Assembly: GCF_000179595.2 (NCBI RefSeq)
Contig: NZ_JH556653.1
Coordinates: 1,967,028 to 2,031,027, forward strand
From: Acetivibrio cellulolyticus CD2
Lineage (GTDB): Bacteria; Bacillota; Clostridia; Acetivibrionales; Acetivibrionaceae
Length of the DNA stretch: 64,000 nucleotides
Reading direction: 5' to 3'
Under the pieces are notes generated by a model, which saw nothing but the letters and a program-made list of their open reading frames with translations, did no database searches and had not been told where the DNA came from. A program made the translations under genes and the position numbers. Every line of letters starts with the position of its first letter. Position 1 is the first letter of the stretch. Shown piece by piece: positions 27,454 through 36,019 of the stretch.

Positions 27454-30447
27454 CTAATTCAAAAGAGTCGTATCATTATCAAGACTTTCCTGTAAATTCG
27501 TCACTATATCCCACCAGTTTGTAAGAGTTTTTCCATTATAGATCAATCCATTATCAAATCCCGGAATATTCTGCAACCAGTAAATTTTCCAATAAGAATC
27601 AGGCCCAACAGTTGTTTCATACTTTCCTTTATAATTATTATATATGCTTTTTAGACTTAATTTGGAATAATAATTGGCCCATAAACCCTCATTGACTTGA
27701 TTTATCTTTCCATAACCATCCGGATTCCAGTTTCCAATGTCGGATGATACATATCTCATGTTTCTTCCATAGAACTGATATTCAAACCTGGCATTTGGAG
27801 GACAGTGAGTCCAGCCACATCTTGATGGTTCTTTAGCATTGTCACCGACAAAAACATTGTTAAACAATTTAGCATTATCAATATTCGCTAGTACACTTTC
27901 AAAATGATGTGTATAGTTTTCAAGGTCAGTACCTGTGTCCCTTGTAAGGTTTAAACCAAAAACTACATATGTTTTACCTTCAACTTCTGGCAAACCATCA
28001 TGCACACATCCATTTGTAATGCTGCCATGTTTGCTTGCCATGTTTGATTCAAACCATTCAAAGCCATCCTTGTCATATCCAAATAACCATATATCTGTTA
28101 CACCCTGGTTTAGCAAATATTCGTAATTAATGTCTTCCATAATTTGCTTATAATCAATACTGCCATCCTCAGACGTTGGAATTTGACCATTTAGTCCAAT
28201 TTTATCTCTACTTTTATCTAGCTCATAGATAACAGAAGGCTGGGCTTCTGAATTTTTATACCCCTGATACTTAGATGCTTCCTCAAGACAAGTCTTAAGA
28301 TTCTGTGATCTAGCCTCTACTATTTCCTCAATTTCAGCGTAAGACTTATCATTTAATTCATCAACAGTTGAATCAACATACCCATTCCCATCTGAATCCA
28401 TTTTGTAAAGAACTCTCGCTACTTTTACAGTCCTTTGCGTAAACACAGGAGCAGCATTTGTTGTAACGAAAAGAGCCTGGCTATGATTAGACAAATTATA
28501 TGAATTATCAATAGCTCTGACGGTATATGTATATTCAGTATTAGGCTTAAGGTCTATGTCAGTGTATTTACAATCTGTAACAGTTGCAACTTTCATAGCA
28601 TTACGGAACACTTCATATCCACTGTAGTTTGAATTATTTGCCGACCATTTAAGAGAAATTGCTTTGTCTGTTTTTGTTGTAAACGTCAACCCTTCAGGAC
28701 TACCAAATAAAGTAGCTTCTCCTGTTGCCGGGTATAAACAATTTCTAGGAACAATTTGCGTTCTAGTCACAGCAACTCCAAATACTGCTTTATCGTTTTT
28801 GTTAGTATTGGTTACATTTGCAACAGTACGAATATACTTCTTGGTTCCTTCATACCTGATCTTGCCTGTCCCATAAGGTACACTTCTCACATCTGTCCAT
28901 ACAGATCCATCATTTGAATCCTGCAATTTGATTGATACTGTTCCACTATAAAGAAGATCAGGTTGAACAACCTCTACTTCAGAAGCAAATCCATCAACAC
29001 GTATTTTATCTCCCCAAATACTGTAGGAATTAGAAGGTATGTATTCTCTATAATCAAGAGTATAATCGTACAATTCCCACTTAAGTTTAACTTTACTTTT
29101 GGAGTTATTTGTATACTCCAATCTTATATCATACTGTTTACCTGCTTCCAAACTTATAGTTGCAACCGAAGGTTCAGTATCGCTGTATGCCTGTGTTCTC
29201 CTTTTATCAATCAATAGACAATTATTAATCCATAAGCTTGCACTATCATTGTGATATAAGTAGAAAGTATAATCATTAGTAAACTCAGGTTGTATTTTAC
29301 CTACCCACCTTACTGAAAATGAAGAAGAATTAGTGATAGAAGAATCTGGAGTAGTGCTGGTCCAGTCAAAGTCTATCGTATTATCAATTCTATCAACTTT
29401 TTTGATTATATGAAGACTGTTGTTATAATAATACCCTCTTAATCCCAGACCACTAGGCACTTTATAATCTGACACATAATCATTGAAGAGGAAAGTAGAA
29501 CTAACAATATCCTTTCCCTGCTGTGCACTGGACCAGTATAGTTTTGCTTCGCCATATATACCAGCATCAGCATATTCCATTTTGATTTTATAGTACTGAC
29601 CAGCCTTTAAATCAATTGTTGCTGATAATTCTCTGGAATCTGAATAATCCCAGGCATCTATAAGTTTTACATCATTTACCCATAGTCTTACAAAATCATT
29701 TGCATTCACATAGAAAGTGTACTTTTCTGAGAATACCGGTTTTATATAACCTGATAACCTTACAGAAAACGGCTTATCGTCATCTAGTGGAGATTCTAAC
29801 TTTACGCTATCCCATGTAAAATCAATTTTTTTCTCTGTTTTTGTTACTTTTAAGTCTGCTGCATCCAAATTCCTATAAGCATTGTTAATGTCATTTTGGA
29901 AGTATTCAGCTTTTAAACCGCTATGGTGCAAAACAACATCTACGACTGAATCTTGAGAATTAACCAAAACATTTGTAAAAGTATCATCTTTTACAAAAGA
30001 TGTTTTCCTAATAGTATCGTTAGTTAATACTTTAAAAGAATATTTACCTGCAGGACATGTTGTGTTTGCCTTAAAAGTCATTTTGCAGAATACTCCGCTT
30101 TGTGTAATTGTTTTATCACCTTCTATATAATCAGTAAAAGCCATACAACCATTATCCGTATTCGTATTACGGGAAAGCGTTGTACTTACAATTGGACCCT
30201 TTTCTATTGATGTACAAGTAAATTTGGATTTATCAAACCCAACGCTGACAGTTCCATAAGCTAATCCACCCGTAGGTACATTTGAAAGCATAACGTCCAT
30301 GGTAAAAGTATCGCCAGCTATAATCGTTTTATTTTCCAATGAAACATACATAGATGAGGCAGCAGTGCTTGCCGATGCGAAGTTAAAAAAGCTGAATGTA
30401 GCCATTAAAATAGATATTACCATTAAAAATACTAAACTCTTTTTCAT
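27454..30447 (-). CDS. secreted cohesin-like / PA14 x2 / FN3 multidomain protein
   Basis: A 997-aa exported protein. Signal peptide 1-26; residues about 30-170 resemble a cohesin fold (AGDTFTMDVMLSNVP, LAYGTVSVGFDKSKF, SGVFCKMTFKANTTCPAGKY). Two PA14 domains follow (about 175-315, LKAEYFQND..., and 335-470, LGLRGYYYNNS...), both with F-x-V-R-(L/W)-x-G-x-I-x-P and LWIND-type motifs. Then a beta region, an FN3 domain (about 605-690) and a C-terminal ~300 residues I do not recognise, starting with a lone EF-hand-like DSDGNGYVD loop. GGGAGG precedes the ATG. A surface glycan-binding or scaffold-like role fits; no dockerin pair is seen here. Confidence 0.8.
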   Translation of the reverse strand: MKKSLVFLMVISILMATFSFFNFASASTAASSMYVSLENKTIIAGDTFTMDVMLSNVPTGGLAYGTVSVGFDKSKFTCTSIEKGPIVSTTLSRNTNTDNGCMAFTDYIEGDKTITQSGVFCKMTFKANTTCPAGKYSFKVLTNDTIRKTSFVKDDTFTNVLVNSQDSVVDVVLHHSGLKAEYFQNDINNAYRNLDAADLKVTKTEKKIDFTWDSVKLESPLDDDKPFSVRLSGYIKPVFSEKYTFYVNANDFVRLWVNDVKLIDAWDYSDSRELSATIDLKAGQYYKIKMEYADAGIYGEAKLYWSSAQQGKDIVSSTFLFNDYVSDYKVPSGLGLRGYYYNNSLHIIKKVDRIDNTIDFDWTSTTPDSSITNSSSFSVRWVGKIQPEFTNDYTFYLYHNDSASLWINNCLLIDKRRTQAYSDTEPSVATISLEAGKQYDIRLEYTNNSKSKVKLKWELYDYTLDYREYIPSNSYSIWGDKIRVDGFASEVEVVQPDLLYSGTVSIKLQDSNDGSVWTDVRSVPYGTGKIRYEGTKKYIRTVANVTNTNKNDKAVFGVAVTRTQIVPRNCLYPATGEATLFGSPEGLTFTTKTDKAISLKWSANNSNYSGYEVFRNAMKVATVTDCKYTDIDLKPNTEYTYTVRAIDNSYNLSNHSQALFVTTNAAPVFTQRTVKVARVLYKMDSDGNGYVDSTVDELNDKSYAEIEEIVEARSQNLKTCLEEASKYQGYKNSEAQPSVIYELDKSRDKIGLNGQIPTSEDGSIDYKQIMEDINYEYLLNQGVTDIWLFGYDKDGFEWFESNMASKHGSITNGCVHDGLPEVEGKTYVVFGLNLTRDTGTDLENYTHHFESVLANIDNAKLFNNVFVGDNAKEPSRCGWTHCPPNARFEYQFYGRNMRYVSSDIGNWNPDGYGKINQVNEGLWANYYSKLSLKSIYNNYKGKYETTVGPDSYWKIYWLQNIPGFDNGLIYNGKTLTNWWDIVTNLQESLDNDTTLLN

Positions 30448-30681
30448 AAAAATCCTCCCTTTTCACAGTTCTAAAATATTTGACGTGACCTTAAAGACTT
30501 AATTCGTTTATTACCTCCCTCCAATTTTATTGTTATACCCAGTATAGAATAAACAAAAATTTACAACTTAAAATTTAATTAAGAATTTAATTTTTATTTG
30601 TACATAAAGCTTACTGCTCCCTACTTTTGTACTCACGATAAAATATTTTTTTGGTTACTTGGATACTATATTTTATATTTG

Positions 30682-30698
30682 TGATACACTAAGTATCA
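30682..30698. repeat. 6-bp inverted repeat upstream of the nuclease gene
   Basis: TGATAC, 5-nt gap, GTATCA, 35 bp upstream of the nuclease start. It may be an operator or a short leader hairpin. Confidence 0.35.
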
Positions 30699-30732
30699 TC
30701 TGTTGTATAAATGTAAGTCATGGGGTGTAAAA

Positions 30733-31332
30733 ATGAAGATTAAACTTTTTATATTGGTTATTATAATTACTCTTATATCAGCTTGTAGTAATATTGTTCC
30801 TCAAGTTAAAGAGAACTCACAGGTTGAAACTAAACGCTATGATAAAACCGAAAATCAAATTACCAGAACAGGGTCTCCTGAGGAAGAGATCTCCGACAAC
30901 AACTTAGTTAAAGCTACTGTAACCAGACATGTTGATGGTGACACAGTTTATGTCAAAATTGCAGGCAAAAGCTACAAAATGCGTATGATTGGCATAAATT
31001 GTCCCGAATACACGAAGGAAATTGAGCCTTACGGTAAGGAATCCTCTGAGTACACCAAAAGCCAACTTCTTGGGAAAACAGTGTATCTCGAAACAGATGT
31101 CAGCAACACTGACAAGTATGACAGATTGCTTAGATATATATGGCTGGAAATACCAACCGAAACATCCGAACATGAAATTCGTACTAAAATGTTCAATGCA
31201 CAACTAGTATTAAATGGTTATGCACATGCTGGCAACTACCCTCCTGATGTTAAATACACAGATTATTTGAAGAAGTTTCAGCAGGAAGCAAAGAATAAAA
31301 AAGTAGGGATATGGGGTTTGGAAAAGAAATGA
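30733..31332 (+). CDS. thermonuclease (SNase)-family lipoprotein
   Basis: A 199-aa protein. The N-terminus (FILVIIITLISAC) is a lipoprotein signal with the lipobox cysteine in LISAC. After a polar linker, residues 65-198 form a staphylococcal nuclease domain: HVDGDTVYV (Ca2+ ligand), MRMIGINCPEY (catalytic Arg), DKYDRLLRYIWL, and KKVGIWGLEK at the end. It should cleave DNA or RNA outside the membrane for nutrient use or defence. I start at the ATG at 30733, since the lipoprotein signal begins there; an in-frame ATG at 30703 adds ten unlikely residues. It ends at a terminator near 31394. Confidence 0.92.
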   Translation: MKIKLFILVIIITLISACSNIVPQVKENSQVETKRYDKTENQITRTGSPEEEISDNNLVKATVTRHVDGDTVYVKIAGKSYKMRMIGINCPEYTKEIEPYGKESSEYTKSQLLGKTVYLETDVSNTDKYDRLLRYIWLEIPTETSEHEIRTKMFNAQLVLNGYAHAGNYPPDVKYTDYLKKFQQEAKNKKVGIWGLEKK

Positions 31333-31393
31333 AAACCTCATCCTTTGCTATTTAAATATACACTTTTCTAAAATTTCTCATAATATCAAAATC

Positions 31394-31420
31394 AAAAAGG
31401 TGACTTAAGTCACTTTTTTT
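31394..31420 (+). terminator. Rho-independent terminator of the nuclease gene
   Basis: GTGACTT / AAGTCAC stem flanked by A-rich and T-rich arms, ending in seven T residues on the forward strand. Confidence 0.8.
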
Positions 31421-31430
31421 GTGACTGCAT

Positions 31431-31463
31431 GTACTAAAAGTCGTTACCTTTGGCACTTAGTAC
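31431..31463. promoter_or_regulatory. inverted repeat upstream of the Tc-like operon
   Basis: GTACTAA (31431-31437) and TTAGTAC (31457-31463), a perfect 7-bp inverted repeat 59 bp upstream of the first gene. A TATATA lies at about 31480 without a matching -35, which would suit an activator-dependent promoter. Confidence 0.4.
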
Positions 31464-31521
31464 CTGCCTCCTTTTCTGTATATACTTAAAATAAAGACAA
31501 TAAAAAAGGAGGTCAAGAATT

Positions 31522-32982
31522 ATGAGTACAATTCATATCAGAAGTTTGAAGTGCCATGAGACAGAAGATTACACTGGGGCTGATGAGTGTAGGCTGGAGA
31601 TTTACGTAGATGGACAAAGAACAGATCTAAAACATGACCTGAATGACAATCAGACCTGGCAAATTGACAGACAGTTTGATTTTAACGAAGGTGTACAAAT
31701 TAAACTTTACGATGAAGACTCTCCTGATGGTGACGACCACTTGGGAACTATTAATATTGACAAAAGTAACATTCAAAATGCAACATTAAAATTCACAGGT
31801 GATGGTGCAAACTACTCATTATACTATGATGTATTTGACAATTCCACCCCTGTAACAAATACACCCATCACAAGGTTATTAAGACTTACCAGCTTGAAAT
31901 GTAAAGAAAACGAAGACATTACAGGTAATGATGAGCTAAGGTTGGAAGTATATATTGACGGTGTATTCCGTGAAAAAATGAAATGCAACATTAAGGATAA
32001 TCAGGTTTGGAATATCTTTAAAGAGTATACTTTCTCCCAAAGTGTTCAGATTAAACTATGGGATGAAGACTTTGGCTGGGGTGACGGAGATGATTTCCTT
32101 GGTGAAACACTTATAAATACATCTTTAGGGGAAAACAAAACTTCAAAGTTCGATCTGGACGATTCCGATTACACCCTTACATACAGTGTATCCGAGACAT
32201 CATTAACACTTGAAAACACTGCAAACCAGCTGTTGGACGAATTTAAAAAATCCGGTGCATCCGGTGTATGGCCCAATATTGACAAAACCCATTTGATAGA
32301 TGATATCTCCGCAATTATTGCAAATCCATTGAGAGTAAATCAGGGACGCGCTCCTCTTTGCGGTCCTGCAGCTGTTGTCTATGAACTTGTAAAAAGAGAG
32401 CCTGCAAGGTTTATCAAAATTTGCAGAGATCTTTATGAAAAAGGCTCCTTTTCAACTAGAACTAAAACCTACAGTGCTTCATCAAAATTAAGAGAAAGCA
32501 AAGTCAGAAGCGGCATTACCCCTGCCAACTGGATGCTTATGACTACAATAGTTGAATATTCAAATCTTATACTCAATATTGATGCCGATTCATCAGATCT
32601 GGCATATGGTTCACATGAATTGTTTATGAAAGAATGGATTTACGAAATACTTCTTTACGATAGAGTGGATTGGACTTCCACGTATTCCTACGGTGAATTT
32701 GATGCCTTAAGACAAGCCAAAAATGCTTATGACAATGGAGGCGTAGCATTTTTTGTAATTCACGCTGCCCTAATAGGCAATCCACCTCCCCTTGTGTCTT
32801 TAGTGGGTAATCACTGGGTATCATATGCCGGAAATCTGGAAATTGATGAAGGTGAATGGTATATATGGGATAGCGGCCATGTCAAGTTCGATTGCTATAC
32901 GTGGGGTTCTATACGTTCTGTAAGTACTGATGAAGGTACTTTTGAAGATTACTTTTTTGGTGTTGTAACAGGTGAAAAATAA
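31522..32982 (+). CDS. tandem C2-like domains fused to a papain/C39-like cysteine peptidase
   Basis: A 486-aa protein without a signal peptide. Two related domains (about 1-110 and 115-230) share R-x-x-(S/T)-L-K-C, Y/IxGxDExRLEIYVDG-like stretches and a (Y/W)DED...GDDxLG loop, the acidic pattern of Ca2+-binding C2 domains. The C-terminal half (about 235-486) has PLCGPAAVVYEL with C280, GNHWVSYAG with H431 and WYIWDSG with D450, a credible Cys-His-Asp triad of papain-like fold. AAGGAGG is well placed. It is the first gene of the Tc-like operon, 32 bp before the TcA-like gene. It may be an effector carried or released with the complex; this is inference. Confidence 0.7.
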   Translation: MSTIHIRSLKCHETEDYTGADECRLEIYVDGQRTDLKHDLNDNQTWQIDRQFDFNEGVQIKLYDEDSPDGDDHLGTINIDKSNIQNATLKFTGDGANYSLYYDVFDNSTPVTNTPITRLLRLTSLKCKENEDITGNDELRLEVYIDGVFREKMKCNIKDNQVWNIFKEYTFSQSVQIKLWDEDFGWGDGDDFLGETLINTSLGENKTSKFDLDDSDYTLTYSVSETSLTLENTANQLLDEFKKSGASGVWPNIDKTHLIDDISAIIANPLRVNQGRAPLCGPAAVVYELVKREPARFIKICRDLYEKGSFSTRTKTYSASSKLRESKVRSGITPANWMLMTTIVEYSNLILNIDADSSDLAYGSHELFMKEWIYEILLYDRVDWTSTYSYGEFDALRQAKNAYDNGGVAFFVIHAALIGNPPPLVSLVGNHWVSYAGNLEIDEGEWYIWDSGHVKFDCYTWGSIRSVSTDEGTFEDYFFGVVTGEK

Positions 32983-33014
32983 ACATTATAAACAAATATA
33001 AGGAGGCGAAAAAA

Positions 33015-36002
33015 ATGGCTGTAAAGCATTTAGAGAATTATGCCACAATAAGGTGGACACGTAAAAATTCGGACTTGATTGAGAAGGAAATCTTGAGTTT
33101 ATCCCAGAGCACTGCATCAGTCACGACTATAGCCAATTCGAAAGAGCTTATGGAAATTGAGAAACATCTTACAAAAGCTCACGAGCTATATGCTACAAGG
33201 CTTTTTGGTGAAGCAATAGAAGAATATCGCACAACTCAGGCTATGATTTATAAATTTTTAAATCCTGCCGTTTCTGTAGACATTTTAAAGGACCCAGAGT
33301 TCACTATAAATATAGATCACAATTTGTTTGAAAATTTATTGAATAAAAATATGGATTTAATAGCACAACTTGATCCTAAATATCTTGAAACAACACCACT
33401 GGTTATTAAAGATATCATAGCCATAGACCCGGAAAAACCTGATTTTATACCAAGTGCCGGCATAAAAGAGTTTAAAGAAATTCAAGTTGGCAGATCAACA
33501 AGATTAACAAAAAGTGGAAGGATAGCAAAGAACACAAGCACTTCAAACTCTACTATCAAAAAAGTTTCCCGTATGCTTGGTATAAATGCTGGAGATAAAA
33601 TAGTAAACCTGACGTGGGAAGTTGGAAAAAAACCATCTTCATCTGACGTTATAAATAAAATATATGCTCAAAGGACAAATCTTAAAAATTTGGCCCATAT
33701 AATTTGCAAGTACTTTTCAACTGAAGATTTTGCTGTAATGCTGCCTCACATAATGTCTTACGTCATACCTGCAGCATTAGGTGATTGCTACCACGAATTG
33801 GGTGATTATAATAAAGCCGAAAAGAATTATCTTACAGCAGCAGATTACAAATATATCAATCAAAGTATTGAGGTACCGTCTATATGGATAAAGCTGGCTG
33901 AAAATGCATTATCCTGGGGTGACATGTATTATAAAGACGACAATTATCAGGACGCCCTGAGCATTTACAGAAAAGTACTGGAGGCCCCTGGAACAGCAGC
34001 TGTTGTTAATTCAGAATCATATCTTTACAAGCACACTGCATTAAAAACAGTCGGTGATAAAATACAACAAACACTAACCACTTATGGCACCAACATCGGC
34101 AACAGTGACATAAATCCTCAACTGGCAACTGTACTTCTTCTTGTTAAGGAGAGATTGACAAAACTCAGCGGCGGTCTGGACTTTCTCGGAATACCCATCC
34201 AGCTTGTTCCCGTCTGGACTTTCGAGTATTTGCAGAATGTCTCCAGATACTTTACACAACAGGCAATACAGGCTGAAAGAGAATATATTAATTTCACAGA
34301 AACAGCTGACAATAAAAAGCTAACAAGACAGCAATTAAAACAAGCTGTTGATTTAGCAAAAGCTGAGATTAGCCTTGCTCAAAAACAAAAGGAAACAGCC
34401 CTTAATGAAAGACAGGTTTATCAAGAAGGTTATGAACTCGCTGCAAAAAGACAGGAAAACGCTCAAAACAATAAAAATGCTTATGCAAGTATGTCCTGGG
34501 AAAAGATGTGGCTAGATGCCGGTAACGCCTGGTATAACGGTCCCGATTATAATGTAACAGGCACCGGAAAAAAAGCCTACGAAATTCTCTATGATAATGC
34601 AGTCAGAAGCGGTACCATAGCCCGCGATTACGAGTTGGGTGCAATGGACAGGCAAATTAGCGAATTGGCACAGGCTGCGGAAATGGCAGAGGCACAACTT
34701 TTAGCTTCTCAATCCAGAGTTGAAGCAGCAAGGCTGCTTGAAAATGTTGCAATATTGCGTGCATCCTCAGCAGCAGAAAATCTAAAGGCCTTTGACGATC
34801 AGACTTTTACATCCGATGTATGGGCAAAGATGGGAAACTTCATGAAAAGCATTCGCGACAGTTATTTAACTATGGCAATATCAACTTCTAGATTGATGCA
34901 AAAAGCTTATAATTTTGAATTTGATACTCAGAAAAATTGTATAAAAGCTAACTACACAGCAAAATCCGTTGATGGTTTGCTTGCCTCAAATGCACTTTTA
35001 CTTGATATAGACAGTTTCACCTATGATATGGTTACTTCCGTAAAAACAAAGAGTATTCCCGTGAAACAAACTCTGTCATTAGCCTCCCGTTATCCATATC
35101 TCTTTGAAAGTGAATTCAGGAAAACCGGAACCATGATATTTGAAACCCGCTTAGAGGATTTTGACATGGATTACCCGGGTACATACAGCAGAAGGATTGA
35201 GACTATAGAAGTAATAGTTGAGGGCTTGCTACCCTCAGGTGGAGTTAAGGGATTCCTGACCAACAGCGGGGTAAGCAGATATAGAACACCGATGTTTGGT
35301 AATTTAAAATTCCGCATACAGCCTACAGAAACCCTTATTCTATCCGAATACAAAATTGCCGGAGATTCTTTTGTATTTAATACGGATTCTTCAAAATTAA
35401 AACTATTTGAAGGCTCAGGAGTCGCTGGAAGCTGGAAACTGGAAATACCCAAATTTTCAAACGATATTGATTATAACTACATTACTGACGTTAAAATTGT
35501 TTTCTGCTATAGCGCATTCTATGATGCCAGCCTGGCGCAAGCTGTAAAAAACAATATTAAAAATCTGGCAGCAGTCAATAAAAAGTCAAAAATACTTCCA
35601 CTGCGTTTTTCGTTCCCGGATTCATATTACAATTTCCAGGATAATGGTGTTTTCAGCTTCAACCTGGACAAAAGCTTTTTCCCATACAATGAATCCAATC
35701 AAAAAATCAGCAACTTGAGCCTGTTTGTAAAAGACAGCAATGCAAATTCCAAATTGACTGTTTGTATGGGAGTACCTTCACATTCCGAAGCAATAAAAGC
35801 ACAAACCGGGGCACAAGGTGAAATTACTGCAGCATCCAACCATCCATGGAATACTCTTTTGGGCAGCAATGCACTTGGAGAATATGTTATTGAAATCAGG
35901 AAAGAAGACAACCCATCCGTAGTTTCAAATGATAAACTCTTACTTGAAACTATAGAAGATCTCGTCCTGGTTATTGAGTATGACTATACCCCGGAAATAT
36001 AA
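33015..36002 (+). CDS. short TcA-like toxin component (helical shaft plus TcB-binding domain)
   Basis: A 995-aa protein with no signal peptide. Residues 1-340 include TPR-like segments (HELYATRLFGEAIEEYR; DCYHELGDYNKAEKNYLTAA; MYYKDDNYQDALSIYRKVL). Residues about 410-690 are long coiled helices ending in SYLTMAISTSRLMQKAYNFE and LLASNALLLDIDSF, which match the TcA pore shaft's end. Residues about 705-990 match the TcA C-terminal TcB-binding domain (FETRLEDFDMDYPGTYSRRI; AGSWKLEIPK; DVKIVFCYSAFYD). Canonical TcA is about 2,500 aa with a large shell and receptor domains that are absent here. Strong ribosome site, 17 bp from the downstream TcB-TcC gene. Confidence 0.8.
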   Translation: MAVKHLENYATIRWTRKNSDLIEKEILSLSQSTASVTTIANSKELMEIEKHLTKAHELYATRLFGEAIEEYRTTQAMIYKFLNPAVSVDILKDPEFTINIDHNLFENLLNKNMDLIAQLDPKYLETTPLVIKDIIAIDPEKPDFIPSAGIKEFKEIQVGRSTRLTKSGRIAKNTSTSNSTIKKVSRMLGINAGDKIVNLTWEVGKKPSSSDVINKIYAQRTNLKNLAHIICKYFSTEDFAVMLPHIMSYVIPAALGDCYHELGDYNKAEKNYLTAADYKYINQSIEVPSIWIKLAENALSWGDMYYKDDNYQDALSIYRKVLEAPGTAAVVNSESYLYKHTALKTVGDKIQQTLTTYGTNIGNSDINPQLATVLLLVKERLTKLSGGLDFLGIPIQLVPVWTFEYLQNVSRYFTQQAIQAEREYINFTETADNKKLTRQQLKQAVDLAKAEISLAQKQKETALNERQVYQEGYELAAKRQENAQNNKNAYASMSWEKMWLDAGNAWYNGPDYNVTGTGKKAYEILYDNAVRSGTIARDYELGAMDRQISELAQAAEMAEAQLLASQSRVEAARLLENVAILRASSAAENLKAFDDQTFTSDVWAKMGNFMKSIRDSYLTMAISTSRLMQKAYNFEFDTQKNCIKANYTAKSVDGLLASNALLLDIDSFTYDMVTSVKTKSIPVKQTLSLASRYPYLFESEFRKTGTMIFETRLEDFDMDYPGTYSRRIETIEVIVEGLLPSGGVKGFLTNSGVSRYRTPMFGNLKFRIQPTETLILSEYKIAGDSFVFNTDSSKLKLFEGSGVAGSWKLEIPKFSNDIDYNYITDVKIVFCYSAFYDASLAQAVKNNIKNLAAVNKKSKILPLRFSFPDSYYNFQDNGVFSFNLDKSFFPYNESNQKISNLSLFVKDSNANSKLTVCMGVPSHSEAIKAQTGAQGEITAASNHPWNTLLGSNALGEYVIEIRKEDNPSVVSNDKLLLETIEDLVLVIEYDYTPEI

Positions 36003-36019
36003 GCAAAGGAGGGGCCAAA

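Noticed and set aside
27454..30447. A cellulosome gene cluster
   Set aside because: Only one cohesin-like domain is seen, with no dockerin-bearing enzymes, CBM or glycoside hydrolase in the window.
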